NCBI GenBank assembly: GCA_964489525.1 | Contig: CAZAYY010000037.1 | Span: forward strand, 1 to 29,230 | DNA length: 29,230 nucleotides | Reading direction: 5' to 3' | Origin: CAZAYY01 sp964489525 | GTDB taxonomy: Bacteria > Chloroflexota > Anaerolineae > Anaerolineales > JABWBV01 | Shown here: in pieces, positions 15,323 through 23,548 of the stretch | Numbering within the stretch: the first letter of the stretch is position 1 | How the letters are laid out: the number at the start of each line of letters is the position of its first letter | Notes under the pieces: model-generated | Told to the model about the DNA's origin: nothing | Database searches by the model: none | What the model saw: only the letters and a program-made list of their open reading frames with translations | Translations under genes and position numbers: made by a program

Positions 15323-15598
15323 GCATGGTTGACGGGCTGCGGTGTGCCGGCGCCAGAGGGCACGGGTAGGGAAGGTTAGTAATCCCACCCGCAGACCTTT
15401 CCTCGCCCGTGACTGCAAACCACCTGGGAGAACGGGCGGGTCAGCGGGTGGGCTGGATGGGCTTTGCCGGATGGGTTTATGGCAGGTTTGCGGTAGTTTC
15501 CGCTGCGCTGCGACCCGCCCCTACTGGATTATGGGCTGTCGCTGAGATTCGCGAATGGCGCAAGCGTCCCTTGGGTTGATAAATATGTCACGCAGTCC
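15323..15598. other. convergent gap with two large inverted repeats
   Basis: No gene in these 276 nt. Two stem-loops stand out. CACGGGTAGGGAAGGT (15361-15376) pairs imperfectly with ACCTTTCCTCGCCCGTG (15395-15411). GGGCGGGTC (15434-15442) pairs perfectly with GACCCGCCC (15512-15520). They lie between the ends of two convergent transcripts, so a shared transcription end or a dispersed palindromic element are both possible. No T-tract is present. Confidence 0.5.
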
Positions 15599-17410
15599 CT
15601 ACACGGCGGGGACGCTGAACCAGAAGGTGCTGCCCTGGCCGGGTTGGCTGCTGAACTGGACTTCGCCGCCCATCAGCTCCACCAGGTTGCGCACCACGTT
15701 TAAGCCCAGGCCCCAGCCCTGCTGGTCGCGCACGGCGGAATCTTCGGAGCGGAAAAACTGCTCGAAAATCTTTGGCTGGTCTTCGGGGGCAATGCCGATG
15801 CCGGTATCGGTGACGGTGGTGCGCAGCATGCCCTGGTCGTCCAGGGTGATGGAGACGGTGATTGCGCCGCCTGGGGGGGTGTATTTGTTGGCGTTGCTCA
15901 CCAGGTTGGTGAGCACCTGGGCGTAGCGGTTGGGGTCGGTGTGGGCATCTGGCAGGTTTTCGGCGGTGTGAAGGGTGAGGGTTTGCTGGCGTTCGGCAAT
16001 TTTGGGGGCAAGGCTGTTGATGACGTCTTCTGCCTGGCGGGTAATGGAGAAGGGTTTCAACTCCAGTTTCAGCCGGCCGCTTTCAATCCGGTTGACATCG
16101 GATAGATCGGAGACCAGGGTGGTCATGCGGGTGACGTTGTTTTTGATGACGGTCAGGAACTCGCGCTGTTGGGCGCTGATTTCGCCCACCATGCCCTGCA
16201 GAATCAGGTCGGTGTAGCCTTTGATGGAGGTCATGGGCAGGCGCAGTTCGTGGGAGACCAGCGAGACGAATTTGGATTTGGCTTCGTTGGCTTTTTGGAC
16301 ATCCTGGAACAAGCGCCCGTTTTGGATGGCGCTGGCGGCGCGGTCGGCCAGGCGCAGCAGGTAGGCCTGGCGGTTTTCGGGGTAAGGTTCCGGGCTTTCG
16401 ACCACCAGCACGCCAAAGGTTTCATCGGCCATGCGCAGGGGGGCGGCCAGCATGGCGGGGCTGCCGCCGTTGGGTGGGCCTGCTTTGAGCACCGATTCGG
16501 TGAGCGCCTGGGCAACGATGGAGGGCACGGGGTCCAAAATTTGGCCGGCGCCCGGGCCGGCCACCCGCATCAGGGAGGGGTTATCGCGGCTGGAGAGGGC
16601 AATCCAACCGGTTTCGGAGCCGGTGACCTGCAAAGCCCAGGACAGGCTGGTGTGGAGTATGGTTTGAAAGTCCAGGCTGGCGTTTAATTCCTGGTTGACC
16701 TTGCTGAGAATTTCCAGCTCGCCGATGCGGTCGGCAAGGTCCTGGCCGGTTTGGGTGAAAAGTTGGGCATTGTCTATGGCAATGGCAGCCTGGGCGGCAA
16801 AGGTTTTGAGCAGGTCGAGGTCGGCTTCGTTAAAGGTGCCAGCTTTGGCCCGGTTGTCCACGTAGATGACGCCGATGGTCTGGCCGCGCGAGCGCAGGGG
16901 GGCGCACATGACTGAGCGTAAGGCAAACATAACGACAGAAACCCGGGTTGAAAAGCGCGGGTCGTCCTGGGCGTTGGTGGTCAGGACGCCTTCGCCGGAT
17001 TCCAGGGCGGTGCGCAGCACGGTCTGGCTGATGGACAGGTTTTGCAGGTTTGGCTCGTCCTGGGCAAGGTCCTGGCCCTGGGAGGTGCGCCCGGCGCGCA
17101 GCAGCAGAGCCCCGGTGGCGGCATCTTGCAGCAGTAAGAAGCCGCGTTCGGCCCCGGTGAGGGCAATGACAGCCTCCACGACCTGGTTGAGAACTTCATC
17201 CAGGTTGAGCGAGGTCCCCAGGCTTTGGGAAACCTGGTACAGGGCGGCCAGGCGGTCTTGCTGGTTGGCAGGCCGGGCGCTTTGTTCGTAGGTGTCGAGC
17301 TGGTCGAGGGCCTGGTCGAGGGCAGCCCGGACGGGCGGAGGCAGGCGCTGGACGAGCAGGTCTTCCAGGGTGGTGCGAAGGGCCTGGAGGTGGGGGTTGG
17401 GTATGTTCAT
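15599..17410 (-). CDS. soluble GAF-GAF sensor histidine kinase
   Basis: 603 residues, no membrane helix. Order: coiled N-terminus, GAF domain (about 52-220), second GAF (about 235-370), dimerisation/phosphoacceptor domain with H387 in FVSLVSHELRLP, then an ATPase domain with N-box LVSNANKYTP (N506), G1 box DTGIGI (535-540), F-box IFEQFFR and G2 box GWGLGL (565-570). All catalytic boxes are intact. GAF domains bind small ligands, chromophores or redox cofactors; which one is not visible. The H-box has Leu where most kinases have Thr (HELRLP rather than HELRTP). Last gene of the leftward cluster; its ATG overlaps the end of nth by 4 nt. No response regulator is adjacent, so its partner is encoded elsewhere, possibly at 721-2305. 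Confidence 0.93.
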   Translation of the reverse strand: MNIPNPHLQALRTTLEDLLVQRLPPPVRAALDQALDQLDTYEQSARPANQQDRLAALYQVSQSLGTSLNLDEVLNQVVEAVIALTGAERGFLLLQDAATGALLLRAGRTSQGQDLAQDEPNLQNLSISQTVLRTALESGEGVLTTNAQDDPRFSTRVSVVMFALRSVMCAPLRSRGQTIGVIYVDNRAKAGTFNEADLDLLKTFAAQAAIAIDNAQLFTQTGQDLADRIGELEILSKVNQELNASLDFQTILHTSLSWALQVTGSETGWIALSSRDNPSLMRVAGPGAGQILDPVPSIVAQALTESVLKAGPPNGGSPAMLAAPLRMADETFGVLVVESPEPYPENRQAYLLRLADRAASAIQNGRLFQDVQKANEAKSKFVSLVSHELRLPMTSIKGYTDLILQGMVGEISAQQREFLTVIKNNVTRMTTLVSDLSDVNRIESGRLKLELKPFSITRQAEDVINSLAPKIAERQQTLTLHTAENLPDAHTDPNRYAQVLTNLVSNANKYTPPGGAITVSITLDDQGMLRTTVTDTGIGIAPEDQPKIFEQFFRSEDSAVRDQQGWGLGLNVVRNLVELMGGEVQFSSQPGQGSTFWFSVPAV

Positions 17411-18123
17411 AAAGCCTGCCTTTCAGCCAGGGACTGGTGGTAAGCACAAAGATGCTGCAGCGGGCAAACCATGCATTGCGGCTTGCGGGCCTGGCAAATT
17501 TCGCGCCCCAGGCGGATGATGTTCAAATGGGCGGCGTAGTAGGTTTCGGGGGGAAAGAGACTGGCCAGGTGGGGGTGGGCCTGTTCGGCGGTCATTTTTT
17601 CCGGGCGCAGTCCCAGGCGTCCGCTTAACCGGTGGACATGGGTGTCTACCGGGAAGGCGGGCAGGTTGAGGGAAAACTGCAGGACGATGGACGCCGTTTT
17701 AGGGCCGACCCCTTCGAAGCGCTGCAGCCAGGCCAGGGCTTCTTCCGGGGGGTAGCTGGCCAAAAAGTCGAGGTTGAGCTGACCGACTTCGGCGGTGATG
17801 GCGCGCAGCACCTGTTGGATGCGCCGGCCTTTCTGGTTGGCCAGCCCGGCTATCCGTATAGCCTGGACCACTTGCTCCAGCGGCGCATCGCGCACGGCTT
17901 CCCAGGTGGGCAGGGCGGTGCGCAGGGCGTCGAAGGCTTTGTCGCGGTTGACGTCATTGGTGTTCTGCGAGAGGATGGTGCTGACCAGTTCGTCCATGGC
18001 AGGCAGCGGGTTGCGCCAGACCGGTTCGCCGTAAAACGCCAACAGTTGTTGGTGGACCTGGAGGGCGAGTTCGGATAGGTTTTGCATGGATATGCTTTGC
18101 ATGTTTGGGTCAGCCTGGGTCAT
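17407..18123 (-). CDS. nth: endonuclease III, DNA glycosylase/AP lyase
   Basis: 238 residues. Base-excision repair enzyme for oxidised pyrimidines. The helix-hairpin-helix FEGVGPKTASIVL supplies catalytic K142 and PVDTHVHRL supplies D160, so both glycosylase and lyase activities should be present. The C-terminal iron-sulfur loop is complete: C210-x6-C217-x2-C220-x5-C226. The N-terminus MTQADPNMQSISMQNLSELA has three possible starts (M1, M8, M13); the first gives about 15 residues before the fold begins. Upstream it is 83 nt from the asparaginase gene; downstream it overlaps the kinase by 4 nt. Confidence 0.93.
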   Translation of the reverse strand: MTQADPNMQSISMQNLSELALQVHQQLLAFYGEPVWRNPLPAMDELVSTILSQNTNDVNRDKAFDALRTALPTWEAVRDAPLEQVVQAIRIAGLANQKGRRIQQVLRAITAEVGQLNLDFLASYPPEEALAWLQRFEGVGPKTASIVLQFSLNLPAFPVDTHVHRLSGRLGLRPEKMTAEQAHPHLASLFPPETYYAAHLNIIRLGREICQARKPQCMVCPLQHLCAYHQSLAERQAL

Positions 18124-18206
18124 CGTAGTTTACTTGGAATGTCAGCCGGGGGGATGGGTCGGCGTTCATGGGTATATTAAACCATAAACAACACCCGGAT
18201 TACGGG

Positions 18207-19307
18207 TTAATTCCACTGCAGTTCAAAACATGGGCTGGCCTGGCCCACCAGCAGCTTGCGCCAGTTGTACACAGGCAGGGTGGGTCCAAACTTGCCCAGG
18301 CTTTCCAGGGCTTCGGGGGTGAGTGCGCCCAACTGGCGCAGCACTTCGAGCACAACCGCAGAACGGGCCTGGGCGCGTTGGTCGCCGTCTGCAATTTTCA
18401 GGGCAATGCCCAGGGCGGGAGATTGTCCACCTGGAAGGCCGGGGTGGGCATGCCGGGCGTGCTCCTGCCAGGCAGGGGCGAGCGCACCGGGGAAAATGCC
18501 GATGCCCTGGTAGCCTTCGGCGCCGCCCTTGGCCACAATGCTGCCGCCGCCCGTCTGCATCAGCAGGGTGTCGAAGCGATCGGGGCCAGCAACCATGTCG
18601 GGGTGGTGGGTCATCGCCCGGGTGATTTTGCGGCAGGCTTCCGCACGGGCGGGGGGCAAGCCAGTGGGATCCACCAGCCGGGCGTACCCCAGGGCGGCGT
18701 TGTAGAGGGGCATGGCGAAATTAGGGGCGGAGCAGCCATCGGTGCCGAGGGCAATTTGTTCCGGGGCCAGGTCAACCATCTCGGCATAGCCTTGCAGGAT
18801 GGAGGTTTGTACCGGGTGGTCGAGTTCCAGGTAGGTGTCGAGCGCCCAGTGGTTGGCCTGCGCATAGGCGAGCATGCCGCTGTGTTTTCCGGAGCAGTTG
18901 TGGCGGTTGGGGGTGGGTTTTTCGCCGCGGGCAGCCATGGCTTCGGCGGTGGTTTTATCATAGGCCGGGTGGACGCCGCACCCCAGGGCGTCTTCCAGGA
19001 ATTTGCCTTTTTGTTGGATGGCGCGGGCCACAGCCACGTGTTGATCCGTTCCGGAGTGCGAGGCGCAGGTCAGGGCGATTTCCTGGTCGGTCAGGCCCAG
19101 GGCTGCGGCGCTGCCGGATTCGATGAAGGGCAAAGCCTGGAAGGGTTTGGATGACGAGCGCAGGAAGGTGACTTGTTGGGGGTCACCTGCCCAGGCCAGC
19201 AGTTGGCCCTGGGCAGTAACGACTGCCACCGCGCCAAAATGGACAGACTCAACCGTTTGGCCGCGGGTAAGCTGGTACAGGGGGATGTAGCCAGTGGGTG
19301 GGTTCAT
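18207..19307 (-). CDS. Rhizobium etli-type L-asparaginase (class 3)
   Basis: 366 residues, the usual size of the asparaginase II (ReAV-like) family, which is unrelated to the E. coli type I/II enzymes. It should hydrolyse L-asparagine to aspartate and ammonia. Every active-site residue known for the R. etli enzyme is present, each shifted by exactly three positions: S51 and K54 in LRSSSKPF, S83 in CASHSGT, and the zinc-binding C138, K141 and C192 in HNCSGKHSG and GTDGCSAPNF. No signal peptide, so cytoplasmic. It starts 3 nt after the stop of the MBL-fold gene and is likely co-translated with it. Confidence 0.9.
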   Translation of the reverse strand: MNPPTGYIPLYQLTRGQTVESVHFGAVAVVTAQGQLLAWAGDPQQVTFLRSSSKPFQALPFIESGSAAALGLTDQEIALTCASHSGTDQHVAVARAIQQKGKFLEDALGCGVHPAYDKTTAEAMAARGEKPTPNRHNCSGKHSGMLAYAQANHWALDTYLELDHPVQTSILQGYAEMVDLAPEQIALGTDGCSAPNFAMPLYNAALGYARLVDPTGLPPARAEACRKITRAMTHHPDMVAGPDRFDTLLMQTGGGSIVAKGGAEGYQGIGIFPGALAPAWQEHARHAHPGLPGGQSPALGIALKIADGDQRAQARSAVVLEVLRQLGALTPEALESLGKFGPTLPVYNWRKLLVGQASPCFELQWN

Positions 19308-19310
19308 AGG

Positions 19311-20171
19311 TTAATCGCCTTCATGGTGCGCGGCGGCGGGCATATAGTGGCGCACATAATATTCATATAAACCGTGCCGCAGCCGGTTGGTATAGTGGTT
19401 TTCTTTGTCGGATGGAAAATCGATCCGGGAGAGCAGGCCGGGAATCAGGCTTTCGGTGGCGTCTGGCGGGGCATTGCGTTCGTTGAGCCGCTCAAGCTTC
19501 TTGCCAACTTCTTTCAGGAAGGTGCGCAGGTCCCGGGCATGCTGGATGTCTACCAGGCCACCCCGGCTGCTGACAATCAAGTAGTTTTTATATTTCGCCG
19601 AAAGCAGCAGGCCGAGGGTATCAATCCATTGGGGAATATCGGCAAAAGCCAGGAAGGGCGGCTGGTCGGCCACCACAGCGTCCCCCACGAAAACCACGTG
19701 GGCATCAGGCACCATCACCCAGGCGGCGCCTGCTTGTGGGCCGGGGTGATGTTCGAGAATCACCTGGTGTTCATCCCAATCCAAAACCGCGTGGTCGCTA
19801 AAAGTGAGGTTGGGCTTGGCCCACCGGGTGCCGACGACGCCTTCCGTCAGCTCCCAATCTGCGCCGGTGTTAATTTGCGAGCCTTTGAAGATGGCCGGGC
19901 GGGGGCGAATTTCATCTGCGGTTAAATCCTGGGCGATGATCGGGCATTCCATGCCGCGCACGCCCAGGGTGCGGTCGTAATGGGCATCCAGGTTGACCAG
20001 CAGGCGGTTGGCACTGCCGCCCACCCCGCGCAGCGAAAGGCGCCACGAGCGGCTGTCGTCCGGGTGGGGCGGTGCGTCTACCAGCAGGGTGCCGTACTGC
20101 ATAATCAGCGCCCCAATGGTGATGCCTGAGTAAGAGCTGTCAATATAGATTCCTTTTTCAATCTTCTGCAT
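19311..20171 (-). CDS. MBL-fold protein with altered metal-binding motifs
   Basis: 286 residues. The fold is recognisable from LVNLDAHYDRTLG, which aligns with the classical xVNTHYHWDHTLG-like motif, from HHPGPQAGAAWVMVPDAHVVFVGD (the region of the third His and the bridging Asp, D164), and from the closing IVSSRGGLVD that stands where GHG normally is. The HxHxDH signature has become D62-x-H64-x-D66-R67 and the late His is Arg, so at least three of the usual zinc ligands are replaced. It is probably not a standard hydrolase; a different metal set, a binding role or a redox role are possible. GGAGAG at about 20178-20183 supports ATG 20171. It is third in the leftward cluster, 62 nt after the kinase. 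Confidence 0.82.
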   Translation of the reverse strand: MQKIEKGIYIDSSYSGITIGALIMQYGTLLVDAPPHPDDSRSWRLSLRGVGGSANRLLVNLDAHYDRTLGVRGMECPIIAQDLTADEIRPRPAIFKGSQINTGADWELTEGVVGTRWAKPNLTFSDHAVLDWDEHQVILEHHPGPQAGAAWVMVPDAHVVFVGDAVVADQPPFLAFADIPQWIDTLGLLLSAKYKNYLIVSSRGGLVDIQHARDLRTFLKEVGKKLERLNERNAPPDATESLIPGLLSRIDFPSDKENHYTNRLRHGLYEYYVRHYMPAAAHHEGD

Positions 20172-20233
20172 AATCTCTCCGTTTTTTCCGCTGATTTCCT
20201 GCGGTTTGGGTGTTCTGGATATGCCTGGTGGGT

Positions 20234-22318
20234 TTAATGGGTGGGTTGGAGCGGCAGGGTGAATTTAAAACTGGCGCCTTTGCCCAGTTCGCTTTCAACC
20301 CAAATCTTGCCGCCGTGGCTTTCAACGGCGAGCCGGCAAAATGCAAGGCCCAACCCAACGCCCACGCCGCTGGTTTGCAGCCGTTGGAATTTGTCGAAAA
20401 CCAGGTCAATTTTGTCCTCCGGAATGCCTGCCCCTTCATCTTTGACGGCGAAAAGCAGGTGACCGGGATGTTGTTCGACCATCACCAGGATTCTGGCGTT
20501 GGATGGGGTGTATTTGGCGGCGTTTTCCAGCAGGTTAATCAACACACGCTGCAGCATGTCCGGGTCAACCGGTATTGCGGGCAGGTCGGGGTTGGTTTGA
20601 ATCTCAAGTTTTTGTTTGCGGTTTTCAATTACCGGGCGCACGGCTTTAAGAGCGCCTTCCAGGATGGTGCTTACCTGGGTTGGCACCTTGTTTTGGATTT
20701 GTTTGCCCGATTCTAACCGGCGTAGATCGAGCAGGGAACTGGTCAGGCGCTGAATTCGCTCGATGGAGCGGACTGCAATATCCACCAGCTGGGCGTTGGT
20801 CGGGTCGTCTTCGGGAAGAACAGCCCGGAAAAATTCCAGGCTGTACATAACGTTGGCCAGGGGGGAGCGCAAATCATGGTACACCATGGCAATCAGGTCT
20901 TCGCGCAGGGTGTCGAGATGTTTGCGTTCGCTCAGGTCGCGCAGAATCCACTGGATGAACGGGCGAGAATCGAGGGAAATCTGACGGGCATACACCTGGA
21001 TGGGTTTTTTTTCACCAATTTTTAGGGATGATTCGTAGCTGACAGGCAGCTCGTTCATTTTGCTGAAGATTCCATCCCAGGCATCGCCTTCGGGCAAGTC
21101 GTGGATGGCGCTGATGGCGCGCCCGATTAAGTTTTCTTTGCTCATGCCGGCGGTTGAAACTGCCTGGCGATTGGCTTCGACCACTGCGCCGCGTAAGTCG
21201 GTGAGCAAAATTGGGTCTATGCTGTCTTCAAACAACTCGCGGAAACTGCGGTTCGCGGCTTGCAGGCGTTCAAACAATTGGGCATGCAGGATGAGCGAAC
21301 CTGCCAGGCTGCCGATGCCGTTGAGCACCTGAAGTTCATCGCCCCCCAGGTTGTGGTTGATTCCGTTAAAGGCCTGGAGGACACCAATCACTTCGCCGTG
21401 GGCAAAAATCGGTGCGCAGGCAATTTGGTTGGGTTCGATTCCGGCAAAATGATCCGTTTGTGGGTCATAGAAGGGGTGGCTGGTCAGGTCTTCGGCCACC
21501 ACTGGAATTCCCTTACGGGCCACCCAGCCGGCCAACCCCTGGTTCAGCGGTGTGCGCCGCCCAATTTCGGGGTCGGATGGGCCGGTGGCAGCCCGCACTT
21601 CAAGCTCATCGCCCTGGCGCAGCAGCAGGCACACCGCTTCAACCTGCAAGGCGCTCTGCACCTGTTGGAGGATGCTCGAAAAAATGGCGTCCTGGTTTTC
21701 CAGCAAGTTGGTAATTTGCCGGGCGCTCTCCACCAGGGCGGTCATCACCCGGGCCTGGCGCTGGCTCTCGGCATACAACCGGGCGTTGAGCACAGCAATG
21801 CCGGCCTGGTCGGCGATGGATTGGAACAGCGCCAGGTGGCTTTGGTTAAATGTGCCTGGAATGGGATGCACCACGGTAAGCACGCCAACCACCCGATCGC
21901 GCCCCAACAGCGGGGCAGCCAGGGCCGATTTTGCGCCGGTTTGTTCCGGGGCGTCGTCTGGGCGCTTGATCCAGCGGTCGTCCGTGCTGGTATTGGGAAT
22001 CAGCACCACCTGCTGGGTGCGTACAGCCCAGCCCGCCAGCCCGGTTTCCAGGGTGCTGCGCAGGTGCTCCACGGTGCGCGACACCACCCGCCCGCCGTGG
22101 ATGATGATGGCATCCACCGGGTCGTCTTGTTCGTCCATTACAATGATGCTGCCGCTGATGGCGCCCACTGCGCCCACCGAAAGCCGTACCACTTTTTCCA
22201 ATACCGTGGGCAGGTCAATGGCGGTGGCCAGTTCCCGGCTGATGTGGTACAGCAGTTCCAGGGAACTCTGTGTCTGGCCAGGGTTTTGAGGGGAGAAGGT
22301 TGGGGTGGGGTCAATCAT
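20234..22318 (-). CDS. soluble GAF-GAF-PAS sensor histidine kinase
   Basis: 694 residues, no membrane helix. Order: GAF (about 20-180), GAF (about 195-350), PAS (about 355-465), phosphoacceptor domain with H481 in MVYHDLRSPLANV, then an ATPase domain with LINLLENAAKYTP, DEGAGIPEDKIDLVFDKF and GVGLGLAFCRLAVESHGG. All boxes are intact. The H-box form YHDLRSPL marks it as a different subtype from the kinase at 15599-17410. Each GAF carries an internal LAGW motif (about 94-97 and 262-265), common in ligand-binding GAFs. Its ATG lies inside the end of holB (8-nt overlap, ATGATTGA), so the kinase is translationally tied to a replication gene. No cognate regulator is next to it. Confidence 0.93.
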   Translation of the reverse strand: MIDPTPTFSPQNPGQTQSSLELLYHISRELATAIDLPTVLEKVVRLSVGAVGAISGSIIVMDEQDDPVDAIIIHGGRVVSRTVEHLRSTLETGLAGWAVRTQQVVLIPNTSTDDRWIKRPDDAPEQTGAKSALAAPLLGRDRVVGVLTVVHPIPGTFNQSHLALFQSIADQAGIAVLNARLYAESQRQARVMTALVESARQITNLLENQDAIFSSILQQVQSALQVEAVCLLLRQGDELEVRAATGPSDPEIGRRTPLNQGLAGWVARKGIPVVAEDLTSHPFYDPQTDHFAGIEPNQIACAPIFAHGEVIGVLQAFNGINHNLGGDELQVLNGIGSLAGSLILHAQLFERLQAANRSFRELFEDSIDPILLTDLRGAVVEANRQAVSTAGMSKENLIGRAISAIHDLPEGDAWDGIFSKMNELPVSYESSLKIGEKKPIQVYARQISLDSRPFIQWILRDLSERKHLDTLREDLIAMVYHDLRSPLANVMYSLEFFRAVLPEDDPTNAQLVDIAVRSIERIQRLTSSLLDLRRLESGKQIQNKVPTQVSTILEGALKAVRPVIENRKQKLEIQTNPDLPAIPVDPDMLQRVLINLLENAAKYTPSNARILVMVEQHPGHLLFAVKDEGAGIPEDKIDLVFDKFQRLQTSGVGVGLGLAFCRLAVESHGGKIWVESELGKGASFKFTLPLQPTH

Positions 22319-23309
22319 ATGCGGTTAGTTTGGGCAGGTCCATCACCAGCACTTCTGTGGCGAGACGGGGGTTGATGTTTCCCGCAAGCAGATCGCGGGT
22401 GTATTCAATTTGCTGAACCACGCTGCACGCGACCGTGGGGGAGAGTTGGCCGGCCAGGGAGGCAATTTCTGCTTTGCGATCCTGGTTGGCCAGAGCTGCT
22501 TGTGAGCCGCTGGTTTCGAGTAAGATGTCGCGCCAGTACGATGCCCAAATCTGCAAGGCCTGGCGCAGGGTGTTTTTGTCTTTTGAGAGTTTTTCGGCAT
22601 ACCCAAACCGGGCTGCAAGGCTGCTGGTAAGCAGGTTTTTGTGTTCATCCAGCCAGGCCTGGCGCTGATCGAGCAGGTCGGACTGTTGCAGCCAGGCCAG
22701 GGCAGCGCCGGGTCGCCCCCCGGTTAGGTGGGCAAGCAGGGCAGCCTGTTCGGGCGAAGCCTGGTGTTGTTCTTGCAACCAGGTGGTCACCAGGGCCGTT
22801 CCAGGCGGGCGCAGGCGCACCACTTCGCAGCGCGAAACGACCGTTGGCAGCAAGCCTTCAAGCGATTGGCTGGTGAGGATCAGGATAACCTGTGAGGGGG
22901 GTTCTTCCAGGGTTTTAAGCAAAGCATTGCTGGCGCTCGGGTTTGCCTGGTCAAAGTCCAGCAGCAGCGCCACCCGGTAGGGGGACTGGTACGGCGCCAG
23001 GGCCAGGCCGCGCTGGAGTTCGCGCACCTGGTCTACCTTGATGGCTTCTCCAGGGCTGGCGGGTTCCAGAATGGTCAGGTCGGGATGCTGCATTTTCTCC
23101 ACCTGTTGGCAGCTCCGGCAGGTCTGGCAGCCTTCACCGGGGGCAGGTGGGTTGGGGCAGGTGAGTGCCTGGGCAAACCGAAGCGCCAGGGTGCGCCTGC
23201 CAATGCCATCCGGGCCGCTGAATAAATAGGCGTGGCGAACCCGCTGCGCGGCCAAATGGCGGCCCAGCAGGTGTACTGCCCAGGTGTGCCCAAGGATGCC
23301 CCAGTTCAT
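22311..23309 (-). CDS. holB: DNA polymerase III delta-prime subunit
   Basis: 332 residues, part of the clamp loader that places the sliding clamp on DNA. The AAA+ fold starts with HAYLFSGPDGIGRRTLA, where the P-loop lysine and following Ser/Thr are both Arg (R38, R39), so nucleotide binding here is probably lost. A zinc module with C51, C61, C64 and C67 follows (CQTCRSCQQV). LLKTLEEPPSQVILILTS and TVVSRCEVVRL hold the family's LLKxLEEP and SRC sensor motifs; the SRC Arg acts in trans on the neighbouring subunit's ATP. The ATG sits 7 nt after a TAAAAT box with no properly spaced ribosome site, suggesting a leaderless message. First gene of the leftward cluster. Confidence 0.92.
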   Translation of the reverse strand: MNWGILGHTWAVHLLGRHLAAQRVRHAYLFSGPDGIGRRTLALRFAQALTCPNPPAPGEGCQTCRSCQQVEKMQHPDLTILEPASPGEAIKVDQVRELQRGLALAPYQSPYRVALLLDFDQANPSASNALLKTLEEPPSQVILILTSQSLEGLLPTVVSRCEVVRLRPPGTALVTTWLQEQHQASPEQAALLAHLTGGRPGAALAWLQQSDLLDQRQAWLDEHKNLLTSSLAARFGYAEKLSKDKNTLRQALQIWASYWRDILLETSGSQAALANQDRKAEIASLAGQLSPTVACSVVQQIEYTRDLLAGNINPRLATEVLVMDLPKLTAYD

Positions 23310-23316
23310 CCTTAAG

Positions 23317-23345
23317 ATTTTAGCCTGTTGTAGTGGTTTTTACAA
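23317..23345 (-). promoter_or_regulatory. holB promoter, leaderless arrangement
   Basis: On the minus strand TTGTAA (23345-23340), 17-nt spacer, TAAAAT (23322-23317), then 7 nt to ATG 23309. Transcription would begin at or within 1-2 nt of the start codon. Confidence 0.4.
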
Positions 23346-23364
23346 TGGTTTCGTTTATTTGGGC

Positions 23365-23403
23365 ATGAAGGTGACAGTTATCATCCGTGACTGTCACCTT
23401 CAT
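23365..23403. repeat. 14-bp perfect inverted repeat, GTGACTGTCACC family
   Basis: ATGAAGGTGACAGT (23365-23378), 11-nt loop, ACTGTCACCTTCAT (23390-23403). The arms contain the same GGTGACAGT/ACTGTCACC core as 524-538. No T-tract follows. Confidence 0.7.
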
Positions 23404-23438
23404 CGTGTCAGCAAGCACGAAATACCCTTCCCAATGCA

Positions 23439-23458
23439 AAATATAGATTTCTATATTT
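23439..23458. promoter_or_regulatory. 8-4-8 palindrome, putative operator
   Basis: AAATATAG-ATTT-CTATATTT is a perfect 20-nt palindrome-like site with 8-bp arms, of the size bound by dimeric repressors. It does not match the Fur or DtxR consensus as I know them. Confidence 0.45.
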
Positions 23459-23484
23459 ATTTATCCTTAATCTGCGATGTTTTC

Positions 23485-23513
23485 TTAAGTAAAACTCATC
23501 TTATTTTACTTAA
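23485..23513. promoter_or_regulatory. 10-9-10 inverted repeat, putative operator of the iron operon
   Basis: TTAAGTAAAA (23485-23494), 9-nt spacer, TTTTACTTAA (23504-23513), perfect arms, ending 5 nt before the predicted -35 box of the transporter promoter. The position fits an activator or metal-responsive regulator. Confidence 0.5.
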
Positions 23514-23518
23514 TAAAC

Positions 23519-23548
23519 TAGACAAATATCATAAAAATACAGTAAAAT
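23519..23548 (+). promoter_or_regulatory. promoter of the iron ABC operon
   Basis: TAGACA (23519-23524), 18-nt spacer, TAAAAT (23543-23548). The leader is about 55 nt and includes the AAGGAG ribosome site at about 23597-23602 for ATG 23612. Confidence 0.5.

Noticed and set aside
21260..22375. 371-residue plus-strand frame opposite the PAS/GAF kinase
   Set aside because: The kinase on the minus strand has complete catalytic boxes; this frame is its shadow.
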